Shown here one piece after another: positions 9,128 to 18,899 of a stretch of 64,000 nt of DNA. The stretch is from assembly GCA_031266665.1 (NCBI GenBank), contig JAISAO010000070.1, positions 51,023-115,022 of the forward strand. Reading direction: 5' to 3'. The notes under the pieces were generated by a model that did not search any database, had not been told where the DNA came from, and saw only the letters and a list, made by a program, of their open reading frames with translations. Within the stretch, counting starts at the first letter, position 1, and every line of letters starts with the position of its first letter. The position numbers and the translations under genes are program-made. Origin of the DNA: Propionibacteriaceae bacterium (GTDB lineage Bacteria > Actinomycetota > Actinomycetes > Propionibacteriales > Propionibacteriaceae).

Positions 9128-11983
9128 TCAGAGGGCGACCTTGAGCTCCCAAGCGGGGTCGAAGGCGCCGGCCTCGGCCACATAGGCGTAGTCGGCGTAG
9201 GCCTCGGCCAGCAGGATGGGCCAGACTTGGGCCAATTCCAATTGGCCGATATCGGCCTGGCGGAAGACCAGTTCGGTGACCGCCGCCGGGGCCTGCTGCT
9301 CCGGCAGCTGCGAGCCGGTGAAGTTTAGTTCCAAGACGATGCCCGCCCCGGGCAACTCTTTTTGGTAATAGGTGAACCAGGAGCTTTCGTTTATCCCCCG
9401 GGTGTAGCCGCGTTGGCCGGCCCGCGTTCGGATGGCGAAGTTGTCCGACAACCAGCCCTTATGGTCGTCGATGACGTCGGCCCCGGCGGCGAAGTCGGGC
9501 GGCGCGGCCGTGAACTGATCGAACAAGGGCCGCACCTGATGGGCGACCAGACTGTCGCGCCAGAGGGTGGACGCCTCCGATCCGATTGTCATGCGGTGGG
9601 CCAACTCCACCCGGGCCGCCGGCTCCAAGATCACGGCCTCGTCGGTGGCCCCCAAGCACTCCCCCGCCGGTGTGGGCCGGAATAGCTGTTGGCCGCCGGG
9701 AGCGTCCGCCCGCCAGACCAGGGTGGTGGCCAAGAACCGCATCAGCGGGTGCTCGACCCAAAGTTGACGCCATTCGGTCGCCGGCCAGCTCCGACCGGAA
9801 CACATGGCCTCGAACAGCCGGGTGGTCTGCAGCCTGACCGTCTGGGTCAGCTCTTTCCTGGCCCCGGACAATTGGGCGGCGGCCTGTTTGACCACATCCG
9901 GGTCGTCGCCCACACCGGCCTTGGGCAAAGCCTTGACCGGCTGACCCTCGGCGTTGAACAACTCGATGGCGAAAGCCCCGGTCTTAGGACGGCGGGCGAT
10001 CCGGCCCTGGAACTGGCGGCGCCCCAGGTCTAACTCCAAGACGCCGTCCTGGTCGAAGCCGGCGGTGGCGATGGTGCGGTCGGCCAACTGGTCCATCGAC
10101 CAGCCTTGGCGCTCGGCGATCTGTTGGACCAATTCCGCCGCCTTGGCCTTGACAGTCGCCTGGCGGTGGGAGCGGGCCACGCTGAGGACGAATTGGATCG
10201 CGGCCGGCGAGTCGTTGGCGGCGGCGGCGCAGACCAGGGCCTCGATCTGGGCCCGTCGGGCGCGGTGGTCCCGGTCGTAACGCCGGCCCCATTCGGCCAG
10301 CAGATAGCCCGGGGCGCCAGCCGTCAGGGCCAAGACGCCTTTACTGGCGATGGCCGAGCCGGCGTATCCCCTGGCCCGTTCCTGTCGTAGCTGCTCAAGG
10401 ATCCGCTCCTCGGCCTCAGCTTTCAAGCGATGTCGATGCCACAATGAAAGTTGCTCAACGGCGTGGCGCCGACAGTCCTCGTCCGATGGGCGGATGGTGT
10501 CCTGGGCGGTCCAGGCCTCCAGGGCGAAACGGCCCAGGGCCTCTCGGCTGGACTGGTCCAACAGCCCCACATAGATCGGGATCAGCCCGGCCCCCATCGG
10601 GTCTTTCAACTTGTCGGCCAAGACCGCCCACCAACGGATGATCACGGGATCGACCGGCCCGCCCGTGGCCCAGCGGCAAGATGGCAGGCCGTCCAACGGG
10701 AACCAGCCGAAATCGGCCGGGAATCGCCCGGCCAACCCTTTGACGGCCGCCCGGCCCAGGACCTCGGAGGTCAGGTATTGGGCGATGTCTTGGCCCAGGG
10801 CGGACAGGGCGGCCAGGATGGCGGCCTGGACCGGCTCGCGCTTCTCCTTGGACCAAGCCCGGCTCAAAGCCTCGACCGCCCCGGGGTCGCCCAGCCGCCC
10901 CAGCCAGGCGGCGGCGTTGGCCCTGACCTCCTGCTCGGGGGCGGTCAGCCGTTGGGCGGCCAAGTCGACGGCGCCGGGCCAGACCTCCAACACGGCCTGG
11001 GCCTGGCGGCGGTGGCGCCGCCTGGGGCCGACGGCCCACTCGACCAAAACCGGTAGCAGTTCAGGCGGCGGCGCCGGGAACATGGCCAAGATCCGCAATG
11101 CCAGTCTCAGCTCCGAGTCGTGTTTATACGCGGGTCTGGGATTGGGGACTAGGCCCAGGGCTTGTTCCAGCCAGAGCGGGTGTTGGGCGAAGAAGGGCCA
11201 GACGTGCTGCGGCGACAAGCGGCCGATCATCCAGGCCGCCAGTTGGGCGGTCTCATCGACCGGATCGGGCAGGTTGGTCGTGGCCAAGACCCGGAAGACC
11301 GTCCGCAAGTCCTCGTCACGCAACTTGAGTTGGCTTAACTCCCAGGGGAGGTCGCGGCTGGTGGGAGCGCGGTAGGCCCGCGCCACCCCGGCCAGGGGGA
11401 AGCGGGCCATGAACTGGGCGAAGAGGTGGGCCAGGCCGGGGAAGGCCGGCGGCTGATCGGTCTTGAGGTTGAGGTAGTCGACCAGTTGGACCAATTGGGA
11501 GCGGTCGACCAGACATATCTGATCCAGCTCGTGGCGCCACCAGACATTGGGCCGTTCGGCCCGCTCGCGCTCGGCGGCGGCCACCTTCTGGGCCAGGACG
11601 ACCTCCATCGCCGGGACGATCAGCGGGGGCTCCGGCCCGGGCGACAGCGGCGTGATCGGCGGCAGCGTCAACCCGGAGGCCATCGTCACACCGGACAACG
11701 GCTCCACCCCGGGCGGCGGCTCGAACGAGACCGGCGGTCCCGGCGGCACCCAGGCGGCGGGAGACACAGACTCAGCCGTCCCCACGTCAGCCGACGACAC
11801 GAACCCAACCGGCTCCACACCGGCAAACGACACAAACCCAGCCGGCTCCAGACCGGCCGGCGGATCCGACGGCGGGACCGCCGCCGCAGCCTCATCGTCC
11901 GACTCGCCCGAGACGGACTGGGCGGGGACAGACGGTCGGCGCGGCTTGAGGCCGAGGGCGGCCGCCAACCGACCCAGCATCAT
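9128..11983 (-). CDS. DUF4132 protein, short paralogue
   Basis: 951 residues, strongly similar to the downstream 1239-residue paralogue from the segment LIVPAME to the end, including the HEAT-like repeats and the DUF4132 block (RLFEAMCSGRSW, HPLMRF, VELAHRMTIG, VRPLFDQF). Both proteins also share the first ten residues (MxLGRLAxALGL), but the ~340-residue N-terminal domain of the long copy is missing here and replaced by an acidic, Pro/Ser-rich stretch with repeated FV(S)SA.V.P units (residues ~20-115). ATG at 11983 with GAGGGG just upstream. 149 bases separate it from the long paralogue. Inferred to be a duplicate that lost its N-terminal domain. Confidence 0.82.
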   Translation of the reverse strand: MMLGRLAAALGLKPRRPSVPAQSVSGESDDEAAAAVPPSDPPAGLEPAGFVSFAGVEPVGFVSSADVGTAESVSPAAWVPPGPPVSFEPPPGVEPLSGVTMASGLTLPPITPLSPGPEPPLIVPAMEVVLAQKVAAAERERAERPNVWWRHELDQICLVDRSQLVQLVDYLNLKTDQPPAFPGLAHLFAQFMARFPLAGVARAYRAPTSRDLPWELSQLKLRDEDLRTVFRVLATTNLPDPVDETAQLAAWMIGRLSPQHVWPFFAQHPLWLEQALGLVPNPRPAYKHDSELRLALRILAMFPAPPPELLPVLVEWAVGPRRRHRRQAQAVLEVWPGAVDLAAQRLTAPEQEVRANAAAWLGRLGDPGAVEALSRAWSKEKREPVQAAILAALSALGQDIAQYLTSEVLGRAAVKGLAGRFPADFGWFPLDGLPSCRWATGGPVDPVIIRWWAVLADKLKDPMGAGLIPIYVGLLDQSSREALGRFALEAWTAQDTIRPSDEDCRRHAVEQLSLWHRHRLKAEAEERILEQLRQERARGYAGSAIASKGVLALTAGAPGYLLAEWGRRYDRDHRARRAQIEALVCAAAANDSPAAIQFVLSVARSHRQATVKAKAAELVQQIAERQGWSMDQLADRTIATAGFDQDGVLELDLGRRQFQGRIARRPKTGAFAIELFNAEGQPVKALPKAGVGDDPDVVKQAAAQLSGARKELTQTVRLQTTRLFEAMCSGRSWPATEWRQLWVEHPLMRFLATTLVWRADAPGGQQLFRPTPAGECLGATDEAVILEPAARVELAHRMTIGSEASTLWRDSLVAHQVRPLFDQFTAAPPDFAAGADVIDDHKGWLSDNFAIRTRAGQRGYTRGINESSWFTYYQKELPGAGIVLELNFTGSQLPEQQAPAAVTELVFRQADIGQLELAQVWPILLAEAYADYAYVAEAGAFDPAWELKVAL

Positions 11984-12009
11984 CGCCCCTCGCTCTCAGC
12001 GCCGTCGGC

Positions 12010-12729
12010 TCAGCGGTTCAGGCGCTCGACCAGCGCCCGGACCGAGGGCGGGATCTGCTCCGGGTTCTGGGTCTCCGGGCTGGGCCGGGGCTGGTCGGCC
12101 CGCAGGGCCAGCGGCACCACCCCGGCCCAGACGCCCCGGTCCTCGCCGTCGTCCGGGCTCTCGCCCTGGTAGGACTGGGCCAGCTTGACCGTCGCCTGGG
12201 TCAGGCCCAGGGCCAGCACGGCGGTCTTTTTGACCTCCTGGCCCAGCGGCGGTCGGACCTCTTGGCGGCGCCCCGGCGTGATGTGGTCGACCAGGAAGCC
12301 CAAGGCGGCCGGCAGCAGGTCGGGGGCGACCAGCCGGGCGCGGCCGTAGATGACGGCGCTGCGGTAATGGGCCGAGGAGCCGAAGGTCGAACGGGCGAAG
12401 ACCAGGCCGTCCAGCAGCGAGACGCAGACCGCCACGTCGACGCCGTTGCTGCCGGCCTGCTCGAACAGGCCGGCAGCCGGCGAGCCGTGCAACAACAGTT
12501 GGGGGCCGTGGCCGTCGCGCAGGTCGCCCACGGCGTGGAAGAAGGGCAGCGCCACCGGCCAGCCGCGACGGACGAAGGCGACGTGGGCCACCAAGGCCTC
12601 GTCCAAGATGGCGGCCAGGGCCGCCGGGTCGCCCGACTGCCGCTCCGGATTACGGGTCAGGGTCAGGTTGGGGCCGACGCGGACGCCGCCCTCCAACCGT
12701 TCGGCCAGGCTGAGGCCGGGCTCGGACAT
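12010..12729 (-). CDS. Pyridoxamine 5'-phosphate oxidase-like FMN-binding protein
   Basis: 239 residues with the split-barrel fold signature of flavin-reductase/PNPOx-like proteins: HVAFVRRGWPVALPFFHA near residue 60, then LLLHGSPAAG, a C-V-S-LLDGLVFARS strand and SAVIYGRARLV. Such proteins bind FMN, F420 or heme; the exact cofactor cannot be read off. ATG at 12729 has GAGGTG six bases upstream. It sits 19 bases after glnS and 26 bases before the short DUF4132 gene, all on the same strand, so it may be co-transcribed with either. Confidence 0.8.
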   Translation of the reverse strand: MSEPGLSLAERLEGGVRVGPNLTLTRNPERQSGDPAALAAILDEALVAHVAFVRRGWPVALPFFHAVGDLRDGHGPQLLLHGSPAAGLFEQAGSNGVDVAVCVSLLDGLVFARSTFGSSAHYRSAVIYGRARLVAPDLLPAALGFLVDHITPGRRQEVRPPLGQEVKKTAVLALGLTQATVKLAQSYQGESPDDGEDRGVWAGVVPLALRADQPRPSPETQNPEQIPPSVRALVERLNR

Positions 12730-12748
12730 GGTCACCTCGTCACCTGTT

Positions 12749-14530
12749 CTAGTTGTTCTCGGCGGCCGGGGGCCGCCCACTGTTCTCGGCGGCCTGGGGC
12801 CGCCCCTTGCTCTGGCCGGCGGCCGGCCGCCCGCCAGCCGATTCAGGCTGTTGGCGGCGGTTGATGGCGGCCCACTCGTCGCGCAGCCCGACCGTGCGGT
12901 GGAACCACAACGGCCGCCGGGGGTCGGCCGCGAAGTAGCCCAGGCGCTCGAATTGCACCACCTGGCCGGGCGGGGCCTGGCCCAGGGCCGGCTCCAACCA
13001 GCAGTCGGTCAGCAGTTCGAGCGAGTCCGGGTTGAGGTCGTCCAGCGGCTCGCCCGTCCGTGCCCCCGGCGTCTCGGCTAAGAACAAGCGGTCGTACAGG
13101 GCCACCGTGGCTTGGACGGCGTGGTCGGCCGAGACCCAGTGCATGGTCGATTTGACCTTGCGCCCGTCCGGCGCGTCGCCGCCTCGGGTGGCCGGGTCGT
13201 GGACGGCGTGGATGGTTGTCACCCGGCCGGCGGCGTCCTTGTCCACCCCCGTGGCCGTCACCAGGTAGGCGCCGCGCAGCCGCACCTCGCGGCCCGGCGA
13301 CAGGCGGAAGAACTTGGGCGGCGGCGCCTCGGCGAAGTCGTCGCGCTCGATCCACAGCTGGCCCGAGAAGGGCACCCGCCTGAGGCCGGCGGCCGGATCC
13401 TCCGGGTTGTTGACCACCTCGAACCACTCCACCCGGTCGGCCGGCCAATTGTCGATCACCAGTTTGACCGGCCGCAGCACCGCCATCCGCCTGGGCGCGG
13501 TCCGGTTCAACTCGGCCCTCACGAAGGCCTCCAACTCCTCCAGCGAGTGGCGGGCGTTGGTCTTGTTCAAGCCGATGTGGGCGCAGAAATCACGGATGGC
13601 CGCCGCCGGGTAGCCACGGCGGCGCAGCGCCGCCAGGGTCGGCAGCCGGGGGTCGTCCCAGCCGTCGACCAGGCCGTCTGTCACCAGTTGACGCAAGCGT
13701 CGTTTCGATGTGACGGTGTGGGTCAACTCCAACCGGGCGAACTCCAATTGCTGGGGAGCCTCGCCCGGCAGGTCGAGGTGGGCCAAATACCAGTCGTAGA
13801 GCGGCCGGTGGCTGACGAATTCCAGGGTACACATGGAATGGGTCACGCCCTCCAGGGCGTCGGATTGGCCGTGGGCCCAGTCGTAGGTCGGATAAATCAC
13901 CCAGTCGTCGCCCGTCCGATGGTGGCGGCTACGCCGAATGCGATACATCACCGGGTCGCGCAGCTGCATATTCTCGGATTGCATGTCGATCTTGGCCCGC
14001 AGCGTCATCGACTCGTCCTCGAACTCGCCGGCCCGCATCCGCCTGAATAAGTCCAGGCTCTCGGCCGGCGGCCGGTCGCGATAAGGCGACTCGACCCCGG
14101 GACGGCCATAGCCGCCGCGCTGCAGCGAGACCGTGGCGGCGTCCTGCTGGTCGACGTAGGCCAGCCCGGCTTTTACCAGGTCCTCGGCCCAGCGGTAGAG
14201 ATCCGGGAAATAATCGGAGGCGTAGACCACCGCGTCCGGCTCGAAGCCCAGCCAGGCGATATCCTCGATGATCGACTCGACGTATTCCTCGTCCTCGGTG
14301 TCGGGGTTGGTGTCGTCGAAACGCAGTTGGCAAACCCCGTCGAATTGCCGGGCGATCCCGAAATCCGCCACAATGGCTTTGGCGTGGCCGATGTGGAGGT
14401 AGCCGTTGGGCTCCGGCGGGAAACGGGTCTGGACCCGGCCGCCGTAGCGGCCGGCGGCCCGGTCGGCCCGCACGGCGTCGGCCACGAAGTCGGTGGCGGT
14501 CAAGTTCGCGGGCTGATTCACGGGGAACAA
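12749..14530 (-). CDS. glnS: Glutaminyl-tRNA synthetase
   Basis: 593 residues, class I synthetase charging tRNA-Gln with glutamine. Signature PPEPNGYLHIGHAKA carries the HIGH motif (about residues 46-49) and RFDDTNP follows; the KMSKS counterpart is TSKRRLRQL; the C-terminal anticodon-binding beta-barrel region includes FERLGYFAADP. The C-terminal ~35 residues are a Gly/Ala/Gln/Glu-rich tail absent from most homologues. The frame opens with TTG at 14530; a GTG three codons further in (14521) is also possible and neither has a strong ribosome-binding site. It lies 39 bases downstream of ettA. Confidence 0.95.
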   Translation of the reverse strand: MFPVNQPANLTATDFVADAVRADRAAGRYGGRVQTRFPPEPNGYLHIGHAKAIVADFGIARQFDGVCQLRFDDTNPDTEDEEYVESIIEDIAWLGFEPDAVVYASDYFPDLYRWAEDLVKAGLAYVDQQDAATVSLQRGGYGRPGVESPYRDRPPAESLDLFRRMRAGEFEDESMTLRAKIDMQSENMQLRDPVMYRIRRSRHHRTGDDWVIYPTYDWAHGQSDALEGVTHSMCTLEFVSHRPLYDWYLAHLDLPGEAPQQLEFARLELTHTVTSKRRLRQLVTDGLVDGWDDPRLPTLAALRRRGYPAAAIRDFCAHIGLNKTNARHSLEELEAFVRAELNRTAPRRMAVLRPVKLVIDNWPADRVEWFEVVNNPEDPAAGLRRVPFSGQLWIERDDFAEAPPPKFFRLSPGREVRLRGAYLVTATGVDKDAAGRVTTIHAVHDPATRGGDAPDGRKVKSTMHWVSADHAVQATVALYDRLFLAETPGARTGEPLDDLNPDSLELLTDCWLEPALGQAPPGQVVQFERLGYFAADPRRPLWFHRTVGLRDEWAAINRRQQPESAGGRPAAGQSKGRPQAAENSGRPPAAENN

Positions 14531-14569
14531 ACTACCCCGGATGGGTCCGGGCTCAAACTATCCCTGCCG

Positions 14570-16252
<1,683 letters not shown>

Positions 16253-16473
16253 CTGTAGTCCTCCGCTTAGCCCCAAGGATTGGCCGCCGCCAACCAATCT
16301 TCCAGGCGACGGCGAACCAGGATATTATGCCAGTCCGCCCCAACCCCGCCAGGTTATCCCCAGGCGACGCAGGTCGGCCCGATCCGTCCCCAGCCGGCGC
16401 CGTCGGCGGCCCTTCTCCCCCGGCGCGGCCCATGGTCATAGGTGATAGCCCATCGACCGCGAAGGATCACATC

Positions 16474-16914
16474 ATGGACATAACCGTTACTCTGACGGGC
16501 AATCTCGGGGCCGACCCGGAGACGCGCCTAAGCGCCGCCGGGTTGCCGGTGACGTCGTTCCGGGTGGCCACAACGCCGCGCCTGAACCGCCACGGCGTCT
16601 GGATCGACGGCGCCACCACCTGGACCCAGGTGACCTGCTTCCGCGACCTGGCGACCCACGTCGGCCGCAGCCTGCGCAAGGGCCAGCCCGTCATCGTCCA
16701 CGGCCGTCTGCGGACCTCGGAGTGGATCGGCTCCGACGGCGCCAAACACGACCGGGCGGTGGTGGAGGCCATCGCCGTGGGCCACGACCTCAACCGTGGC
16801 GCCAGCCAATTTACCCGCTCCGAGCGTTCGGCCGAGATCGTCTCGGCCCCGCCCGACGAGGTGGACGAGGCCGACCCGGCCGAGGCCGAGGCCCCGGCCG
16901 CCCTGGCCGCCTGA
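16474..16914 (+). CDS. ssb: Single-stranded DNA-binding protein (short paralogue)
   Basis: 146 residues with an OB-fold: MDITVTLTGNLGADPETR, then TSFRVATTPR and WTQVTCFRDLATHV. The C-terminal tail is Asp/Glu/Ala-rich but ends in APAALAA and lacks the DDDIPF-type tip that recruits partner proteins, so this is likely an accessory SSB rather than the replication SSB. ATG at 16474 with GAAGGA seven bases upstream. It stands alone between divergent ettA and the convergent GTPase operon. Confidence 0.85.
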   Translation: MDITVTLTGNLGADPETRLSAAGLPVTSFRVATTPRLNRHGVWIDGATTWTQVTCFRDLATHVGRSLRKGQPVIVHGRLRTSEWIGSDGAKHDRAVVEAIAVGHDLNRGASQFTRSERSAEIVSAPPDEVDEADPAEAEAPAALAA

Positions 16915-17249
16915 CCCGATCAACGGCTGATCGGATAGGGTCGCCCGCTAGCCGATCAGCGATGGACCAGGGCTGAACTCAGATCCGCCGCCGATCGACG
17001 CGGCGGTGGATCAGGACTGAGACTCCCGCCCGGCCCCGGGCAGACAGTGGGGGGTACTGGGATGACCGGGGCCGGGCGGCTCCGAAGGTGCCCCTTGGGC
17101 CGGCGAAGGTCGGCCCAAGGGGCGTCGATCCGCCAGCCACAACCTCGCCCCGCGTCATCTCCGCCGAATCCAGGATCTCCGCCGACCCGCGCGTCAACCG
17201 CTCAGAGTCAACCGCTCAGAGCCGTGTCGAATCTGACCGTGGACGACAG
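16915..17249. other. Intergenic region between convergent ssb and GTPase operon
   Basis: 335 bases with no supported gene. It holds a strong inverted repeat at 17090-17123 (separate entry) and a 14-base direct repeat (tcaaccgctcagag twice) near 17194-17221. Confidence 0.6.
17090..17123. terminator. Bidirectional hairpin terminator candidate
   Basis: Perfect 13-bp arms GCCCCTTGGGCCG and CGGCCCAAGGGGC around an 8-base loop, placed between the ends of two convergent genes. There is no U-tract on either side, which is common for actinobacterial hairpin terminators. Confidence 0.6.
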
Positions 17250-18899
17250 TCAGCGGGAGAACAGGGCCCGCAGCGCCTGGCTGGCCTGGTTGTGGCGGAC
17301 CAACTCGTCGTTGACCGGGGCCACGACCGCCTCCCGTGTCACCTGGGCGACGGCTTGGCGCAGGGTCGAAACGGCTCTGGTCTGTTTGGCTCTCGCCTGG
17401 GAGACGACGGCCGCCCGGGCCAGGAACGCCAGACCGAGGCCGACCACCAGTCCGCCCAGCGCCAGCCAGGCCGGCCAGGGCAGGGGGCCGAGGTTGGGCA
17501 GGGGCGGGGCGGGCCAGCCACGGACCTGGGCGAGGGCGTCGTAGCCCAGCCAGAGCAGGCTAACCAGCAGCGTCCAGAAGCAGACCAGTTGGACGACTTT
17601 GGCCCCGGACCACCAGCCGGGACGATGGTCCAGCCCCAGGTCGGCCGAGCCGACGGTCCGGTCCAATCGGGCCGGCAGGACGGTCTCCTGGGAACGGGCG
17701 GCCCGTTGCACGGCCTGTCGCCAACTGGGCGGCAGCCGGCGGATGGAGTCGTCGTCCAGGCCGCGCAAGGCCGTGTCCACCCGGGCGGCGGGCACCGACC
17801 GCCAGGCTCGGACCGAGGTTCGTCCGGCCTCCCGGGGCCGGTCCGAGGCCTCCTTTGCGCCCGAGTCCGGGGAGGACCCGCCGTCGACGGGCTGATGGCC
17901 GGCGGGGGCCAGGTTGAGGCGTTTGAGCGGGTCGGGGCGCAACCGTCGGATCCAATTGGCCGGCGGCCAACCGGTCGCCACCTGGCCGCGATAGCGCCAG
18001 GAGGCGCCGACCGCCTGGGCCACCTCGTCCACCCCGGCGGCGGCCTCCATGGCCCGATCCAGATCGGCGATGGCCGGCTCGCTCAGCGGGGCCACCAGGT
18101 TCGGGGAGACCGCTGTCCGCAGCCGGCGGGCGGCCGCCGCCACATCGGCCAGCAGGCGGGCGGCCACGGCCCGCTTGCGGGCGGCGACCTCGCGCAGGGC
18201 CCGCCGCAGCTGGTCGACGCCTTGGCCGGTGGCGGCGGAGACGGCGTGGATGTCGACCCCGGTGATGCCCTCGCCGGCCAGCAGGTGGGCCAGGTCGGCC
18301 CGGATGCGGTCGATCTGCTCCGGGCGGATGCGGTCGATCTGGTTGAGGACGAAGATCATGGTCTCGGCGTGGGAGGCCATCGGGATGAGGTAACGGTCGT
18401 GGAGGGCGGCGTCGGCGTACTTCTGGGGGTCGACCACCCACAAGACGACGTCGACCAATTCGATCATCCGGTCGACCTCGTCCCGGTGGCGCTGGACCGT
18501 CGAGTCGTAGTCGGGCAGGTCGATCAAGACCAGATCCCTCAGGTCGCGGCCGGGGACGCTGTGCCTGCGGGGCACCTCCAGCCAGGCCAGCAGCTCGTCC
18601 GTGTCGGTGGAGCCGAAGGTCATCGACATGGCTTCGGAGGTGATCGGGCGGCGCACCCCGGTCTCGGCCAGGGCGGTCCGGGACAAGACGTTGAAGAGGC
18701 TGGACTTGCCCGCCCCGGTGGCCCCGGCCAGGGCCACGACGGTGACGGGGCCGGCCAGGGCCAGCCGCTGTCCGGCCCGCCTCAGGACTGTCCGGGCCGG
18801 GTTCAAAAGGGTCTCGTCCACCCGGCCGGAGGCGGCCTCAATGGCCTCGCGCAACAGGTTGAGGCTCTGGGAGACGGATAGATCGGCCACGTCGCTCAC
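17250..18899 (-). CDS. Dynamin-like / YfjP-type membrane GTPase, second of pair
   Basis: 549 residues. G1 is GATGAGKSS, G3 is DLPDYDS and G4 is NQID, in the first 200 residues. Two closely spaced hydrophobic helices lie near the C-terminus (around VVQLVCFWTLLVSLLWLGYD and WLALGGLVVGLGLAFLAR), as in membrane-associated GTPases of the YfjP/dynamin-related group. GTG at 18899 overlaps the stop of the upstream GTPase as GTGA; a longer frame to 19508 is an overlap artefact. Paired GTPase genes of this kind are common in actinobacteria and are thought to remodel membranes; the precise role is unknown. Confidence 0.82.
   Translation of the reverse strand: MSDVADLSVSQSLNLLREAIEAASGRVDETLLNPARTVLRRAGQRLALAGPVTVVALAGATGAGKSSLFNVLSRTALAETGVRRPITSEAMSMTFGSTDTDELLAWLEVPRRHSVPGRDLRDLVLIDLPDYDSTVQRHRDEVDRMIELVDVVLWVVDPQKYADAALHDRYLIPMASHAETMIFVLNQIDRIRPEQIDRIRADLAHLLAGEGITGVDIHAVSAATGQGVDQLRRALREVAARKRAVAARLLADVAAAARRLRTAVSPNLVAPLSEPAIADLDRAMEAAAGVDEVAQAVGASWRYRGQVATGWPPANWIRRLRPDPLKRLNLAPAGHQPVDGGSSPDSGAKEASDRPREAGRTSVRAWRSVPAARVDTALRGLDDDSIRRLPPSWRQAVQRAARSQETVLPARLDRTVGSADLGLDHRPGWWSGAKVVQLVCFWTLLVSLLWLGYDALAQVRGWPAPPLPNLGPLPWPAWLALGGLVVGLGLAFLARAAVVSQARAKQTRAVSTLRQAVAQVTREAVVAPVNDELVRHNQASQALRALFSR

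Noticed and set aside
505..12864. Many long plus-strand open frames across the MoxR/DUF4132 region
   Set aside because: They are mirror frames of high-GC coding DNA: no motifs, no ribosome-binding sites, odd His/Gly/Gln composition, and well-supported minus-strand genes cover them.
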